Positions 21,961-36,009 of a stretch of DNA of 64,000 nt are shown one piece after another (position 1 is the first letter of the stretch; every line of letters starts with the position of its first letter). The position numbers and the translations under genes were made by a program. The stretch is from Cinclus cinclus (lineage: Eukaryota > Chordata > Aves > Passeriformes > Cinclidae): positions 13,305,151 to 13,369,150 of the forward strand of contig NC_085052.1 of assembly GCF_963662255.1 (NCBI RefSeq). Reading direction: 5' to 3'. A model generated the notes under the pieces. That model did not search any database, had not been told where the DNA came from, and worked only from the letters and a program-made list of their open reading frames with translations.

Positions 21961-24199
21961 GGCTGGACCGTCCTTGATCTCCTGAAGGAATGCTTTTGAA
22001 TCTTGTTCTTTTATAGGGGCTACCTATGAAGATATTTTAGGGGCTTTTTCCTTTCCTACTTAAAACCTGAGGAGCTAACATTCAAATACCCACTGGCTTT
22101 TTTGGAAGTGAGATCAAGACATACAAAGTTGTTTCTAGGGATTCTCAGCTCACTTTTTATTAATTCCACAGGTTGTTCCAAAACTTCTTGGAGTATTTAT
22201 AGAGCAATATAAATATTTTTGTGTAGCAGTGACTGTGATACTGTTTTATCCTGGATTTTCCTTCCACCTACATGGCTACATTGTGCAGTTCCCCACCTGC
22301 CATGAGCAACTCTGACAGTGCCCTGAATGCCCGTGGGTACAGAGGGGGTTCATTGCTCTCGGAGGATTCACTGCTATCATACCACTTACAAGGTAATAAT
22401 TTGTTTAAGAAAAGTGAGCAAACCTAATCCTACAAATAGTTTTGCGTATGCCTTGCCCAGGCAACCAAGACAGAGCCTAATTACCTGCAACAACTACAAA
22501 TATGCAGAATTATTAGAGTCCTAGGCTTACTTCTCTCATTTTCTACAGTCAAGAGGAAATATTTCACTGTTTGCCTTTTCTTGCACAGTAGGATTTCTCA
22601 ATCAGGAAACTGACATTTTTTTATTTCTTGCTGAATAATTCTATTTCTTATTACTGAAACATAGAATTCATTAATTTAAGAGACTTACAATGCAGCAACA
22701 GGAATCTGGCTGGTGCGAGAAACAACCTTTCTTTCTATTCAGTTCAGCTTATGCCAACCCGTAAGGCAGGTTTTACCTTCTCTCCTCTTACAAATGAAGC
22801 ACACATATATATAAAAAATCAAGGACAGTATCCCGCTGTCCACACACAGTAGGTCCTAGTCCTGCAGCAATGCACCACACTTATGCACAGTCCCACCACA
22901 CAGTTTCCTAGTAGGTTTGGGGTCTTCAGCTGTACCCACCTTGGGGAGAGCATTGCCCTTTCTGTGCTCCTACAGCACCTCACACTACATGGCCTCTGCT
23001 GTGACTGAGCCTCTCAGGTATTGTTACAGGGAGCAATTAATGCTTTGTCACTGCAGTAAGTGTATGTTTAGATACCCCATATTGGTAATGCACGTGATTT
23101 TTAAATAGTCAGCAGCCTAACCTCAGGTTTTGTGATGACAATAACAAACTGCAGGAACCACTGATTACTAACCCAGTTTATGGGTCAGGGAACAGGCCTT
23201 AGATCCTCATGTTTCTTATGATCATGTAAGGCCCCACTCTCCAGGACTATTTTTATTTGTTTGTTTAGATCAGTTTAAAAAAAAGTCCTGGGTCCCAAAA
23301 TAGAGAATGTTTTCCTTTGGAACTGCAAGCAAACACACTTGATGGCTTTAACATCTGTTGGACAATGCGTGGTTGGGTGGTGGGCACCTCACACAGTTTT
23401 GTGACAAACACATGTGCATACAGCGTGTCAGATTATAAATCCAAGAATAAAGAGTCATTAAAACCTCCCTTCTCTAGCCCACCTGCCATGAAAATAGGCT
23501 TTTCACTCTATCTATTTAAACTGAAAATTGAGTATTTGGAAGAAAAATGCCGACATTCCAGGGATTCAAGTCAAAATCTCCCCCTCCAGTAAAGGAGGTC
23601 TATCCATTGAACATAGATTGACCCATTGTCTGTCTCCCATCAGGACCCACAAGCCACCCCATGAACATATGCTTCTATTCTGGCTTGAAACAGAGACCTC
23701 ACAGTCCCAGGCCATCACAGTAACATTTACATCTGTCATGGGCTTGATCTGAAACTGCACAATTCTCAAATACCTTTCTGGTTTTGCAGCCTGCTAGCAT
23801 GTGGTGCAGTTTTTGGGTGCAGATTCCAGTGAGATTAACTTGCTCCCCAGCAAAGCATGAGCCCTCTCAGCTCCACCATAAGCACAAACCTTCCTGCACT
23901 TGGAAGGGAGAAAAGGAGAAAGACACTTGCACACTGGATCAGCTTTTATCAGAATTCACTCGACTCCCACAAGTGCTAAATTTTGTCCAATCCTTTCTCT
24001 TTTCCTCCAGTTTGCAGTGGACTTAGCATTGTCAGTATGCCTGAATTATTAGTAGCAATATACTGAAATGCATTCCAGGGATAAAACATCCAGGCTGGGC
24101 AAGATGTCCATGCCCTTGCAGAGGAGAAAAGGCCTCTGATTAACAGATAGGTTGTGAATCTTGAAACTGAATTTACTAATATGGTGAAGCCTGACAAAG
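21961..24199. other. Intergenic DNA, no gene seen
   Basis: No supported coding frame; the longest frames are under 100 codons, without family features. Confidence 0.7.
22750..22806 (-). repeat. Possible MIR/L2-type fragment
   Basis: The stretch CCAACCCGTAAGGCAGGTTT followed by TCTCCTCTTACAAATGAAG resembles the 'accctgtgaggtaggt … attttacagatgagga' segment of MIR elements. The match is short and recalled from memory, so this is tentative. Confidence 0.3.
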
Positions 24200-24330
24200 C
24201 ACAGTGCCTCTCACAATTTATTCTCCTCACCTGTAATTGTGCTTCATCTGTTTAGCCATTGTGAGCTTTTAACACACTCTGAGCCTAATAACTGCATTAG
24301 TAATGCCAGGAAGAAGACAGCTTTCTGAGG
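24200..24330. promoter_or_regulatory. Candidate regulatory block with E-box and homeodomain cores
   Basis: Contains CACCTG (24228–24233), GTAATTGTG, CCATTGTG, CCTAATAACTGCATTAGTAA and no simple repeat. The TTA/TAA cores are clustered. Function is inferred. Confidence 0.3.
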
Positions 24331-24718
24331 CAGGTAAAGCCCGCAGCAGTTTTTCAATTTTGATTGTCTTCTTCCATGCACACACGTACAAATGTGCCTT
24401 TTTTTTCCCAACATGAATCTCTGTACAAGGAACCAGTGAAGCCATCTCCTTGCTTGTTTTCTGTTGCCCCTCTGAAGTGCAGGGCCCATTTGCTGTGTGG
24501 ATGCCCTGGCAGGTGTTTGAATGTGCAGGTGTGTGCACAGGCAAAGTCCCGACCACAAGCACAAAGATTCAAATATCAGGACCTTTCAGCCTGAACCTGA
24601 CACTGCCACTTTAAAATCAGAGATGTGGACATCAAAGTTTTCCACTCCCCAGAAGGAAAAGACTATTTTACACCCTTCCAAACTATGTCTCTCATCTGTC
24701 TGCCTTTCCTACAGCCTT

Positions 24719-24738
24719 TCTCTCTCTCTCTCTCTCTC
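24719..24738. repeat. (TC)n microsatellite
   Basis: Ten TC units, followed directly by a short CATA run. Confidence 0.95.
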
Positions 24739-24999
24739 ATACATACATACTTTTTCTAATACTATCCCTCCCTCTCCACTTCAAACCATGGGAAAAACCT
24801 AGGGAAAGAAGCTTGCCGACTAAGGGACCGTTTCACTGCATTGTGTTTTCCAGCTAGACCTGAACAGACTGAAATCAATTCAGCTCTCTCTTGCTCGCTC
24901 TTTCCCTCCCTCTCCCATGTCTTTTTTTGTTTCTCTTAGATCGTGCTCTCTGCCTTAAGAAAGCCTGGTTTAGTTATATCCATCCCCATAGCAATCAAA

Positions 25000-25325
25000 T
25001 GACCAATGTTTTTTTTATTGCTTGTAAAAACACAGTATCTTTTTCATGGGAGTCAAGTTCTCCTTTGGTTTGAAATGCCCAGTGAGCAGTGGCAACAACC
25101 TGCAGAATCTTTGATCAATTCTCACATATCCATTTGAAGTATCTTTAGTAGACCCATCAAAAGAAAGGGGCTTGGTAATTAATATTTTAATAGAGTGTAC
25201 CAGCCTCTCACTGTGTTATTGGCAAGAGGCCTGATTTAACAGAAGCACACAGAAATACCTCTGTCTAATCTGAATTGCTACGTGCTCTAAAAAAATATAT
25301 GTTATTAAAGCTGAAGTCCAGCTGT
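25000..25325. promoter_or_regulatory. Candidate enhancer with an optimal TCF/LEF site
   Basis: Repeat-free, A/T-rich block with CTTTGATC (25109–25116, the optimal TCF/LEF core), ATCAAAAG near 25156, and a homeodomain-rich run GGTAATTAATATTTTAATAG at 25174–25193. WNT/β-catenin input drives FGF8 in the limb ridge, which makes this a reasonable candidate, but nothing in the sequence proves it. Confidence 0.4.
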
Positions 25326-27999
25326 TGCTATATTAATATCCTCTGTTTTTTATTTGCTCCTACCTTTTGGAAGGTTTCAGTTTTCATTCTGAAATTTTCC
25401 AGGCTTGCTCCCAATACTGAGGTTATAACTGCAGTGTAAGAACCAGAGGAGAATGCAAGAAGGTTCACTGGAAACTTGAACAGGTGAGATTCAGCACAGC
25501 AGAGCCAGCAGCCCAGAGAAGACAGAAGTGTCACTTAAATTTTGATTGTACAACCTGTTGACAAAGGGACAAAATTGAGATGTGTGTGCAAGCTGGCTCT
25601 TATGCTTTCCAATCTTTGGAACAGTTAATTCCACAGTGAATGTTCCTTGAACATGTTTTTTTATTTCCCAGAGTTGTCCAGGGTCTCAGGACCAGATGTG
25701 AGGGTGCTGTAAACAAGAGCTTTCACTGTGTTTTACAGATTTGTGCAGCTTTATATTGAAACAGGGTGTCACCTAAAGAAAACACAAAAAAAATTCTATT
25801 GAAAACTTCCATAATAAAGAAAACCCAGCAACCAAGACTAACCACAAAACAGAGATGTCCAGTGAGAGCCAAACAACAGGATTTCAGAGTAGTTTAAGTA
25901 AGAAAAATAAAGGTGCTGTGACATTGCGGGTTATCAGCAAGTGGATATCACACACAGAGCCCCGGTCCTTTAGAACAGGCATAACACTATCCCAGCCAAA
26001 ATGGACTTGTAAAGTCCAGCCAGTGGTATGCCAAGGGGCTCTTCTCATATAGCCCCACTGGATCACTAAATGATGAGATTTTGGTATGACTTAATGGCAG
26101 CTAGATCAAAACCAGTACTGCAGAGACCCATTCACCAGATGTTCAGGTCAACAGCTGGTCCCAGGGCAGGTACATTTCATTTGAGAACTGAATTGTCACC
26201 TTCTTTGCTACCTGTGTTTTCCAGCTGGAGGCTGGAGCAACCATAAATACAAGCACTAAAACCTGCCTTTCAGACTGACAAACTCAGAAGTCATTTGTCT
26301 GTTAGTAGCTCTGAAAATCAAGCAGAACTGTTGGGTGCTCAAGATCACTGAAAACATTTTATTTAGGTGCCTAAATATTTTTTCCAGCATCTAGTTTCTG
26401 AATCCTAACACTACATGTGCTGTGTCTCACTTACATTCTGCACTGTTTCTGCACCATTTCTGCACTGGTGCAAATTTTAATACTACAATTCCAAATTAAT
26501 TCCCAAACAGCAATGCACAGCATGGCCTGCATTTCCTTCAACACCTCGAATATGCTGTTAGTAACAGTCTTGAAATTTAACCTACCCAGAATTTGTACCC
26601 TAATTTTGCCTGCACCCAGAATGTAGCCTAGTTCTTTTCAGCCAGCTTTTCAGACCTTTGTTTGGGAGAAAAGGTGTTTAATTATGACCTAATTTTATTC
26701 TTTACAGACTTTTAGGTAGAGGAATTGAAGAGCTTAGCCATTCAGGTTAGCATCAATTCTATTTGGTTTACACATGTCAGTGTTGTGTGTGTGTTTATAA
26801 ATATTCCCTGTATTTAATAAACAATGTATTATGTAAATAGAGTTTACCTAGTATTTTTCTTAAAAATGAACATATGCTGAGTAACATGCATTGGAGTATA
26901 ACAGATTCTATACAAAATTGCAGAAAGGGGCAAGTAACACTGTACAATAAAGAAATCCTAGATGATAAGAGATGCTTGTCTTGGAGATAAAACAATGTGC
27001 ATGAAGTTATCCTTTCTGCAAGGTACCTCCTGGTTTGTATGCTTAATCATACAAACTCTTGGAAGCATTAGCAAAGTTTTCTGGATTTTGTATCTCTTTA
27101 CAGAAAATGCTGTGGTTAAAAAAAATAAATAAACAGAACTTAAACATGGGGCAAAGCTTTGGTGTGTTGTTATTGTGAGTGTATTTTCAGGAGCAGTTTC
27201 CCAAGAGCTCAGTCTTTTATGCACTATAATTTCTTCTGACTGTTCTGACTTATTTTATATAATACCAGATTAAAATCTAAATATAAATGCTTCAAACATT
27301 TTTAGGTGCTGAAATTGCCTGGAAGCTTTAGTTGCCCACTTCCAGGTCTGCTGAGCTTTTCTGGCTTGCAAATAATTGCAATGATTGTGTGTAAATGCCA
27401 TCTCTTGGGGCTCCTGTGACAAATACTGTAGGAATGCAGCTCCTTTGCAAGTAGCAGAAAGGGATTCATTTCCCTGCACATCTAAAAACATTATTAGGGT
27501 GAAAACTCTTTCTCTCCATCCAGAATCTCAGTTATGTCCCTGAAGATCCTGGGAAAAGGGTATAAAACAGGGTACATACCTCTTGGAAAAAACCCCTAAA
27601 GTTAGCAGGGTAGTAGGGGACAATAAAGACATTTTCCAGCTCACACAAACAGATGGACAAGAATAGCCTTCTGAGCAATATGAACTTTGTACAGGAGCAT
27701 AAAGACAGTAGATGAACATTGTATTAAAGAGGCAGAGGAGTGAACTACAGTGAGAAAGGAGAGAGATGGTGTTGAGACATTTTCAGGGGGGCAGGGAGAT
27801 GATTCGTTGGGCCAAGTGACCTTTTCCCATCCAGCAATTTCTTCTGTCCCAGTGCAGAATGACAATGGGAACCCAATGGCAGCGCAATCTGACATCCACG
27901 TCCATACTGAAAGAGATTCAACTCGACCGTGCTGCACCGCTGTGGCTATGGGATGCTGTGAAACAAGCCAGACCTAAGTTTCCAACTTGCCCTCTTTTC
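25326..27999. other. Intergenic DNA, no gene seen
   Basis: A/T-rich single-copy sequence. Several AATAAA-like hexamers occur, but no exon, RNA gene or repeat family is recognised. Confidence 0.65.
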
Positions 28000-28445
28000 T
28001 GTTGTTGTTATTGCTGTTTGTTTCCATTCACCCCCTTTTATTCTCCATTTTTTTCTATCTTGACTCTGATGGGGGCTCTTTTTGTGCAAAACAAGCCCTT
28101 CTGATCTCTTTGAAAGGCCAGCTCTTGTCATTCTTCCAGATCATCATTGTATGACATGTTTTTATATCAGACTGACAAAGGAGCTATTTGATCAGGGGGT
28201 ATGGTGTGTGATTGTAAGAAATTCAGCTAGCCGGTGGCAACCATTGTTCCCCAAAGCGGCTCCCTGACCCCATTCTATTCAAGGAAAAACTCCCTTGGAG
28301 TGGCCTCTATTCATTGAGTAACACCAGTCCGCAGTCTCACTCCAGGAGTATGCTCAATTCAGAGGTGTGTCACCGATATTGCCCATCAACCAGCCTTTAA
28401 CTCTTTCATCAGCATTAGGTTTCCAACACAACAGCTGTTATCATA
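28000..28445. promoter_or_regulatory. Candidate enhancer with T-box and SOX sites
   Basis: Holds AGGTGTG followed by TCACC (28363–28374, a T-box half site with a partial inverted copy), ATTGTTC (SOX, 28243–28249), CTCTTTGAAAGG and ATTTGATCAGG (TCF-like). No simple repeats interrupt it. It ends beside a G12 run at 28455–28466. Confidence 0.35.
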
Positions 28446-28466
28446 AGATGAGGTGGGGGGGGGGGG

Positions 28467-31400
28467 TCGTGATGCATTCCAGCGAGCTGGAGCTCTCCTT
28501 ATCTTGGAGAAATTTAACCTTCCTTTTAAAAGTTGCCTCGGAAAATTTCTGCCTGCTGCTTTCTGTAAAGTGCAGACTGAGTCATTTGCCTTCCCATCCC
28601 TGAGTCCTAAATTGTCACAGGTTTTTACTAAGCTTCTAAAACAAGAATCGCTAAGAATCTGTGCTTGCTCATGCTAATAAGGGGCTTTGCATTGGTATTA
28701 ATGAGTTTTGGATTTGGCCTAAAATTATCTGTGACCCTCCCGTACCCCAATCACACAACTTTTTTTCTCCCAGATAATCTTGTTACCCACGTATGCATCC
28801 ATGGTGTCAGTGCAACTGCTGGCTGTAATAAAGAACACACAGCCAGGAATCATGTGTCTCCAGATGGAGACACGTGGGAACCACTTCATATCACATTATC
28901 AGCAGAGAAAATTTAGGGCATCCTCATTAGCTCTGAGAAGGCACTTCACTAAAACTGCTCCTGCTTCCTTCAACTAAACTCTCTGTGCACTAACACAAAG
29001 CCTCCAAAACCAAGGGAAATGAGTACAAAAGCTCATGCTAGATTGCTCAGGGCCACTGTCCTGTTCTTGAAGGGTTATACAGCATTGCCATGCTGCCCGA
29101 ATGGGATTGGACTCAGGAACAAAGTGCCAAACAGCTGTGGATTTGGCACCACAGTGATCGATGGCTTTAAACACTGTTGGGAGAACTGTCCAGATGACAG
29201 GGTTAAAACTGGCCAGCCCAGTACAAGTGCAGATACACAGGTTATTGGCTGCCTTGCAGTAGCCTCTGAAGTAAATTAAACTCAGTTCATCCATCATAGT
29301 GTGAATCTGCTGCAGAATGTTTTCCCCATGCAATGAGCATGTCTGCTGGCTGCTGCAGGCCATCCATCTCTTGACATGGTTGCCTTGTCCTGGGAGCAGA
29401 GTGCCTCACACGGCCTCTTGGCTAACCAATCTTTTGCTTTCCTGGTTAAAACCAGAGCCCCGCTTTCAACATCACTGCTAGACCCCTAATCCTTCTGCTG
29501 CCTTCCTCCAGCAGCCAGAATCCTGCCCGGGGTTTGGTACCACCTTGATAGCAGCTATCTCCGGGATCGGGAATTTGTTAATAAACTCGGGCTCCCTCTG
29601 CTGGGACAGAGCACAAAATACGGGAGGGGGCTGGGGGGAGCGCCGAGGAGGGGGATGTCTGTCTGTCTGTCTTGCAGGACAGGGTGATTTCACTGCTGGC
29701 CAGTTGGCTTTTCTTTCCCATGACATTTCAGTGGATGTCACAATGAACTCCACATTTTTCTCCACTGGGTGTTAACAGTGGAATAAACAGCAGTATTTTG
29801 CACTGCAACATCCTTCACTGCATGCTCCAAAACCTCTGGGAAACTTGCATTAAACTTCCAGTGACCTGTGGAGTGACTTGGCACCAGCTCTGTTTTACAC
29901 AGGGGCAGGAGGAGCTCAGGTGGTCGGCCAGTTGCTCCATGTCATGAGCTGAAACGTGTGAAGCTCTCCACTGCCCATTGAGACACGCACTCCCAGTGCA
30001 CAGTGCTGAATTTTATCCCTCTGGGAACAGTCCTTTAAAATGCTTCTGTCATGTACCCACTGTCTTCCACAGAAGACTTCCCATCACCTCAGATAACTGC
30101 AAAAGTTGCAGCAGACTGGGGAAACCTGCTCCTGCCCTCTCCCAAGAGCATGCTCTGCAGTGAGACTCAACTGCATGCAGGAAACTGCTTCTTGGAGGCT
30201 GTGTTTGCCCAGCCATCTCTGCATCCCAGTCAGTAGACACTTCTCTGCTCCACCTGCACCATGCTAAGTGGTCACCCCATGATTTTAAAGCGTGGGGGAA
30301 AGACTCAGGTGCAACCCTACTAGCCAAGCTATTACCAGAGTGCAGAAGTGTCCAGGCAAGAATGAAACCTGCTGGGAAGGAGAAACAAACCCAGTTCTTG
30401 AGTAGAACAGATAAAGATGCAGAGAAAACACTTCAGGGAGACGTTCCCAGTGAATCTTGGACTCTTCCCATCTGCCACCTGTAAATTCAGCATTGCTACA
30501 TTCTCTATGACCTTTAATCCACCCCTAGTTACTGTGCAGAATGTTACTACATCAACATTTTTTCCAACAGAAACTGCAGTGTAGATCAAATTAAATGCAT
30601 TTCCTCAGCAAAGCTGCTGCCTTCATCGCTCACATCTGAGCTTCCTGCCCAGAGATCACTGCTGAGGGTAAACAGGCTGCTCTGCATACTCTGGTTTCAA
30701 TGAAGGTCAGACATTTCCTAGCAGCTCAATACAGGCAAATAACTCCAGAGACCTGTTGCCTTCCATGACAGCTCCCACCAGTAAATGGTGCACCCTGCTT
30801 GCAGCTAAGTCCATGCTATGGTCCTGCAGCATCCCAATGTTCACCTGCTGCCTTGAGTGTTATCTAGGGCTGAGCCTTCTCTGTTTAGGCTGTTGGCAGA
30901 GGTATAGATTCACTGCTTCGGTAGGGAAAGATTTTCTTCCCCACCATGTATGTTCCTGAAATAATATACAAAGATCTTCAGAGTTCCTACCTCCATAGGT
31001 TCTCTATAGGTTTAAAACAGAGTGAGAAACAACACAGTAAGGTTTCTGAGGATGAGGATTCTGTGCTATGTCAATGATTCACCTCCTCCCCATCCTGAGC
31101 TCTTCTTGCCCCACTGGCACCCACTCTGCCTTTATCCTTATCATTTTTTGTATTATGATTGCTTCCCACACAGCCAGCTTCAAGTAGCAGCTCCAAACCT
31201 GCTCCAGACAACAGCAGTGGCAGCATTATCCATCCTATGCAAAAAATCCTGCAAGTTGGCACACTCAGAGCTTTCCTGAATGGATACCAACAGGGAAGGC
31301 CAGACCCATAAGTACCCACCAATGCACAGTGCCTGTGATGCTACCCAGACACAGAGCAGAGTCTGATGTCAGTGTCCAACATCTCTCCCAGGAAGTCAGT

Positions 31401-34400
31401 GCAACTCCTCCGGACCATTCATCAGGACAAGTTATGGCCAGGCCACCCAGCTTGCCATGCCACAGGGTGAACCTGGCTCTGGGGTGGAGCAGGCAGCAGA
31501 AGAACAGTGAGCAGTGTGTGCTGACTAGTAAAGTAGCCATGAAATAGCTGTCTGTGTCACACTGCCATTCCTCTAAGTGACAGTCCCTTGAAGCAGCCCG
31601 TTAGGGGTTCACTTGGTCTCAATGGCAGAGACTCCACATTTGTCATCTCTTGAGTGACAAGAGGACTAAAAGCCTATGTGCTTCACTAACTGCCTCCAGC
31701 TTCCTTTTCCTTCAGACAGATATCCATTCCCAGGAAATGTACTTTAGGGAGCATAAAATGGGACCCAAAGCCCCTCCTTGCCTTTCCACTGGCCAGTCTG
31801 GCTGCTTCTTCTTTTCCATGTAGGACTTGTCCACACTCCTGCCTGCTTTGTCCGCTTCACTATTTCATCCCTTTGTTCACATCAGCAGTACAGCTTCCCA
31901 CACCATAGGTAGCAAATACACAGAAGAAATGCCCCATCCACACCACATGTGGTTTGATCCCATGTCACAGTGCTGAGGATTTGTCTGAAATCCCAGCTTA
32001 CAGAGTATCACCATCAGGACAAAAATCTCAGCTGTAATTTCCTCTTACCTGTAGGGAGGTTTCTCATCCTTACTGATGCTGAAGGCAAACTGAATCCCCC
32101 AGGCAGCCCCAGACTTGACTTGGGAAGCCCCAGCTGGTGAATGGAGTGTCTGGGACCATAGTGGCCTGGAGGCTGCCACATTCACCAGCTGGCAACATGG
32201 CCCTGGGGATGCCACCTCCACATCACACCACACCACCCTGGAGTTCTGCCTCATTCTGGGAACACCACAACCCTTACAAGGAGGTTGGAAGGGAGCACTG
32301 GTGAAGGGACAGGCAGCTGCTGTGGTTGGGACAGTTGTCAAGCACAAGTCATCCCCCGGCACCAGTGTCAAGTGCACGGCAAACCCACAGCTCTGCAAGG
32401 GGAGGTGGTGAAACTCTCAGCTCCTCACAGTGATCGGTCTGAGAGGGAGTGAAGTGCAGACATCTTCAGGCTCCACAATGGAGGCTGCAAGGGCTCAGCA
32501 CATGTCAGCAACCACTGTTCTCCACTCTTGATCCCACCAGACCTTTAGGGGCTGGGGATGCCCCTTTACCAGCCAGCAGCAATTAGTTAGAAAGAGCTTT
32601 TCTTATAATTAACCACCTTGTAATAGTGGTGGGATTTGGGTCAGAGCAGCAGGTGCTGCACATACTGCCACAAGCCACAGCCCTAGCCTTGGGAATTTGC
32701 AGTTTCCACAGCACTTCCTGCCTTACTGTGCCCCTCTACATCTCAGTCACTCCTCAAAAGTACCATAGGACAGCATCTGGGGTCAGTGACCAGCTCCTTA
32801 GGCACAGATTCTGCCACAACCTTTGAATATATGAAAATTGGTGCTCTCACTGCTGTCACCATGCCGGCTTAGTGTGAGAGAACTGCAGACTTGGGCACGG
32901 AGGATAATTAGGTCAAACCACCTTCTGCTCACATGTGAACTTATCCACAGTGGTTCTAGTGAAATTGGAGGAAAGATTGTGACTTTACCCATCACAACTG
33001 AGAGCAAAAATAGATCAGACGTCAATATCTAGATGACAAGAGATGGAGCCCTCCTGGGAAGGCACAGGATTCGGCATTCCAGATTTCATTATAAAATAAA
33101 TGCTGCCTTTGCCTTAGAGATGTGCTGTGGCCATTGCAATTGGATGTAAGTGTCAGGAGACTGCAACTGCCTTACCTGTACCTCCTGTGAGGACCATCTG
33201 TGTTTCTCCTCTTCAAAACAGACTGGAGTTATAGTGGTCCCATCTGAACGAGGATTACAGCTCCATGGTTGGTTTCAATTGCCCTGCAAGTTCCTGCAAG
33301 GACCTCTTGGAAAACACCAGCTCCAAGCAGAGACACATCACCCCAGTGGGGGGTCGCTGCATCCTTTCTCTTCTCAAGATCCTGGACACAACACCAGACT
33401 GTATCGCCAGATGCTGAGGCCAAGACACTTGGCTGCACTTCACAAGAGATACTGACAGATGGGAATCAGCTTAAAAAAGCCCTACAAGAGCTTGGAGAGA
33501 CCTGGAAAACCTGCTTGCTCTGCCTGGAGAAACTTGGTCAGGTGTAATGACACTGTAAACTGGAAGAGGGCAAGATCAAGTACTGTAAGTTGAAGTTAGG
33601 CATTTCAGGCCAAAAATGCCAAAGAATATTTAAATACAGGGTCCCTGCAGAATATACTTTCTTCCTGCTCCTTAAGTAAGAACTGTGACTTTCACTCAGA
33701 AGGCACTGACTAGCTTTTCCTTATTCATTCAAATATGGCAGAAGACTGGGACAAACATTCAGAATACTCCCCATGACCTTGAAATCTGCTGATCTACAAA
33801 TCCAGTCAGAATTCAGGATAGAGTCTAACCTTCAGTCAAAGCTGAGGAATCGGACATGAAGTTTAGAAAAAAAATCAGGTTTGTGGTTTTATACCTCATT
33901 TATAACTCAGATTATTGCATATATGCATTGCTTCTCCCACTGGACCACTGCCATACCTTTTCTTGGCCTCTTACAGATTGATTCAGCTGATTTGCAGCTC
34001 TGCCAGAATTTCTTTCAGATCTTAATCTTTTCTGTGCACTGATTTCCCCTATATACCTTCTCTAAAGTGGGGCTATGCCACTTGCTTTCAGCTCTGGCTG
34101 GGAGCTCCTCTGTATTCACCCTGTGTCTGTGAAGAGCCCAGAAGAGCATCAACTGCTGTGGCCCAAGGTATAAGGAGGAATGAAGACGAGATACTTTGGC
34201 AGAATAGCTCTGGCAAGTCCGTGCCGCTTCTTTTGCTAAATTCTCTTCTGAGGGTTTGGCTCTGTTTGCATTGGCTGCTGATAACTAAGCTAGCCTTGTG
34301 ATGATGGAGCATTTTTGATGTCTAAAAAGAGCTCCCAACAAAACCAATCGTTTCTGTTTATAGCTGACCTTCTCTGGTATACAAAAAGACTGAGCAGACA

Positions 34401-36000
34401 GAGCTCAGCCAGCTCCAGCAGGCAAGAGGCACCCTTCAGCACCACCTGGAAGGATGTGTTCAGCAACAGCTCAGGCAGAATGGGGCGCCAAGAAGATGCA
34501 CAGACTGGGACTGCTGTAATCCAGCCCAGACAAATGCATAAGATGCAAGTAAAACATTTGCTCACAGATCAAATGAATGAGAAAACTGGGTTGTCTGCTT
34601 ACCCCGAACTCCTCATTTTCACTTTTGCAAGAACCAATTTCTTGTACAGACTGAAGGTGAAACCCTGACTGATCTCCCAGATGCAGAGGCTCGCTGCACA
34701 AGCACTACCTGGCATGGGGGGAATTTCAGCTGCAACCCAGCCTCCCCAATATGGGTGGCAAGGTAATCCAAATGTGGGAGAGAACACAGCTTCTTTTAGT
34801 AGGTATCTGATGGAATAAGCAACTTTTTCCTGTTTGCCCAAGGATCTATTATAGCTGATTACAGAAAACATGCACCACGCTGGGGTATGCACAGGTGGGA
34901 ATCTAGGATGACCCTATTTGCAGTGACAGGACAGAAAAAGCATGGCACCAGGAAGAACCAGATCTACACTTAGAGGAAGCCTGCAGGAAGATGTTTGAAA
35001 CATCTGCATGGGTCTCAGAATCACATGTCCTGCTGAAAGGCACCAGGTCCCAGCTTCATAAACTGAGCTCAGGCTTCAGAGCTGAGGCCCTGGCAGGACC
35101 ACAGGCCCCTGAGTACCCACACAAGCACAGCCACCATGGTGTTGATCATCAAGGAGCTCACTTCTCACCCTGCACCGTTGGAGTTTACATTTCACAAAGT
35201 CAACTGCAGCACATCCTCTGCATTTTCAAAGTCTTTCTTTAGCAGGTGGCTGTCTTCCTCCTCCCCAGACATGCTACAGCTTGTATCAGACACTTTGATC
35301 AGGGGGAAAATATCCCTGGGCTAAAAAAAAAAAAAAACAAAAAACAAACCTCTTGATGTTTTTGAAACACCCAGCAATGTGTTTGAACCAGCCTGTCAGG
35401 GCACAGTGGAGAACCAGGGCCTGAAACTGTGAAGGGAAACAGATGAAGACCTGACCAGCAGTCTTAAACAAACACTGCCTGAACCATTGGACCCAAAGAG
35501 TATTTTATAATTTTGTAGAGATACTCACACCTGCAGAGGAGATCTACATTGCCTTTCAACAAACAGCATCCCAGGCTGCTATGGAGACATCCCAGGCTTG
35601 CATGTGCTGATAGGAGCTGCTGGCCCTGTACAAGATCCCAGCTGATGGTGCAGATAGAAACAGTGGTTTGTGGAAACATCTGAACATCCAAACTAGATAA
35701 CCTTAATCTGTGCAGGCTTGCTGGCTGGAACAGTAACTGTGGAAGAGAGCTGGACAATGAGCAGTTCCCATCCATGGGGGCCTTGAATGCCATGATGCCC
35801 CATAAGTATCAATGGTTGCCCTACAACGAGTGGTGGCTGCCTTCCCGGAGCACTGTGTACTTGACAGCACAGTTCTGGTGGCTGCCAGTTCATCCCAACA
35901 CATGCCACTGAATCCTACTTTGATCAAAATAGATGAAAATTCTGGTCATCCCCTTGACTGATCTACTTGTGGGATAACTCAAATGTTTGCCTGAGCCAGA
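28467..36000. other. Intergenic DNA, no gene seen
   Basis: A 7.5-kb stretch of unique-looking sequence. Frames reach about 129 codons but overlap on both strands and carry no recognisable domain. There is an A-run at about 35322–35343. No RNA gene or intact mobile element is seen. Confidence 0.65.
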
Positions 36001-36009
36001 TGCATTCAC

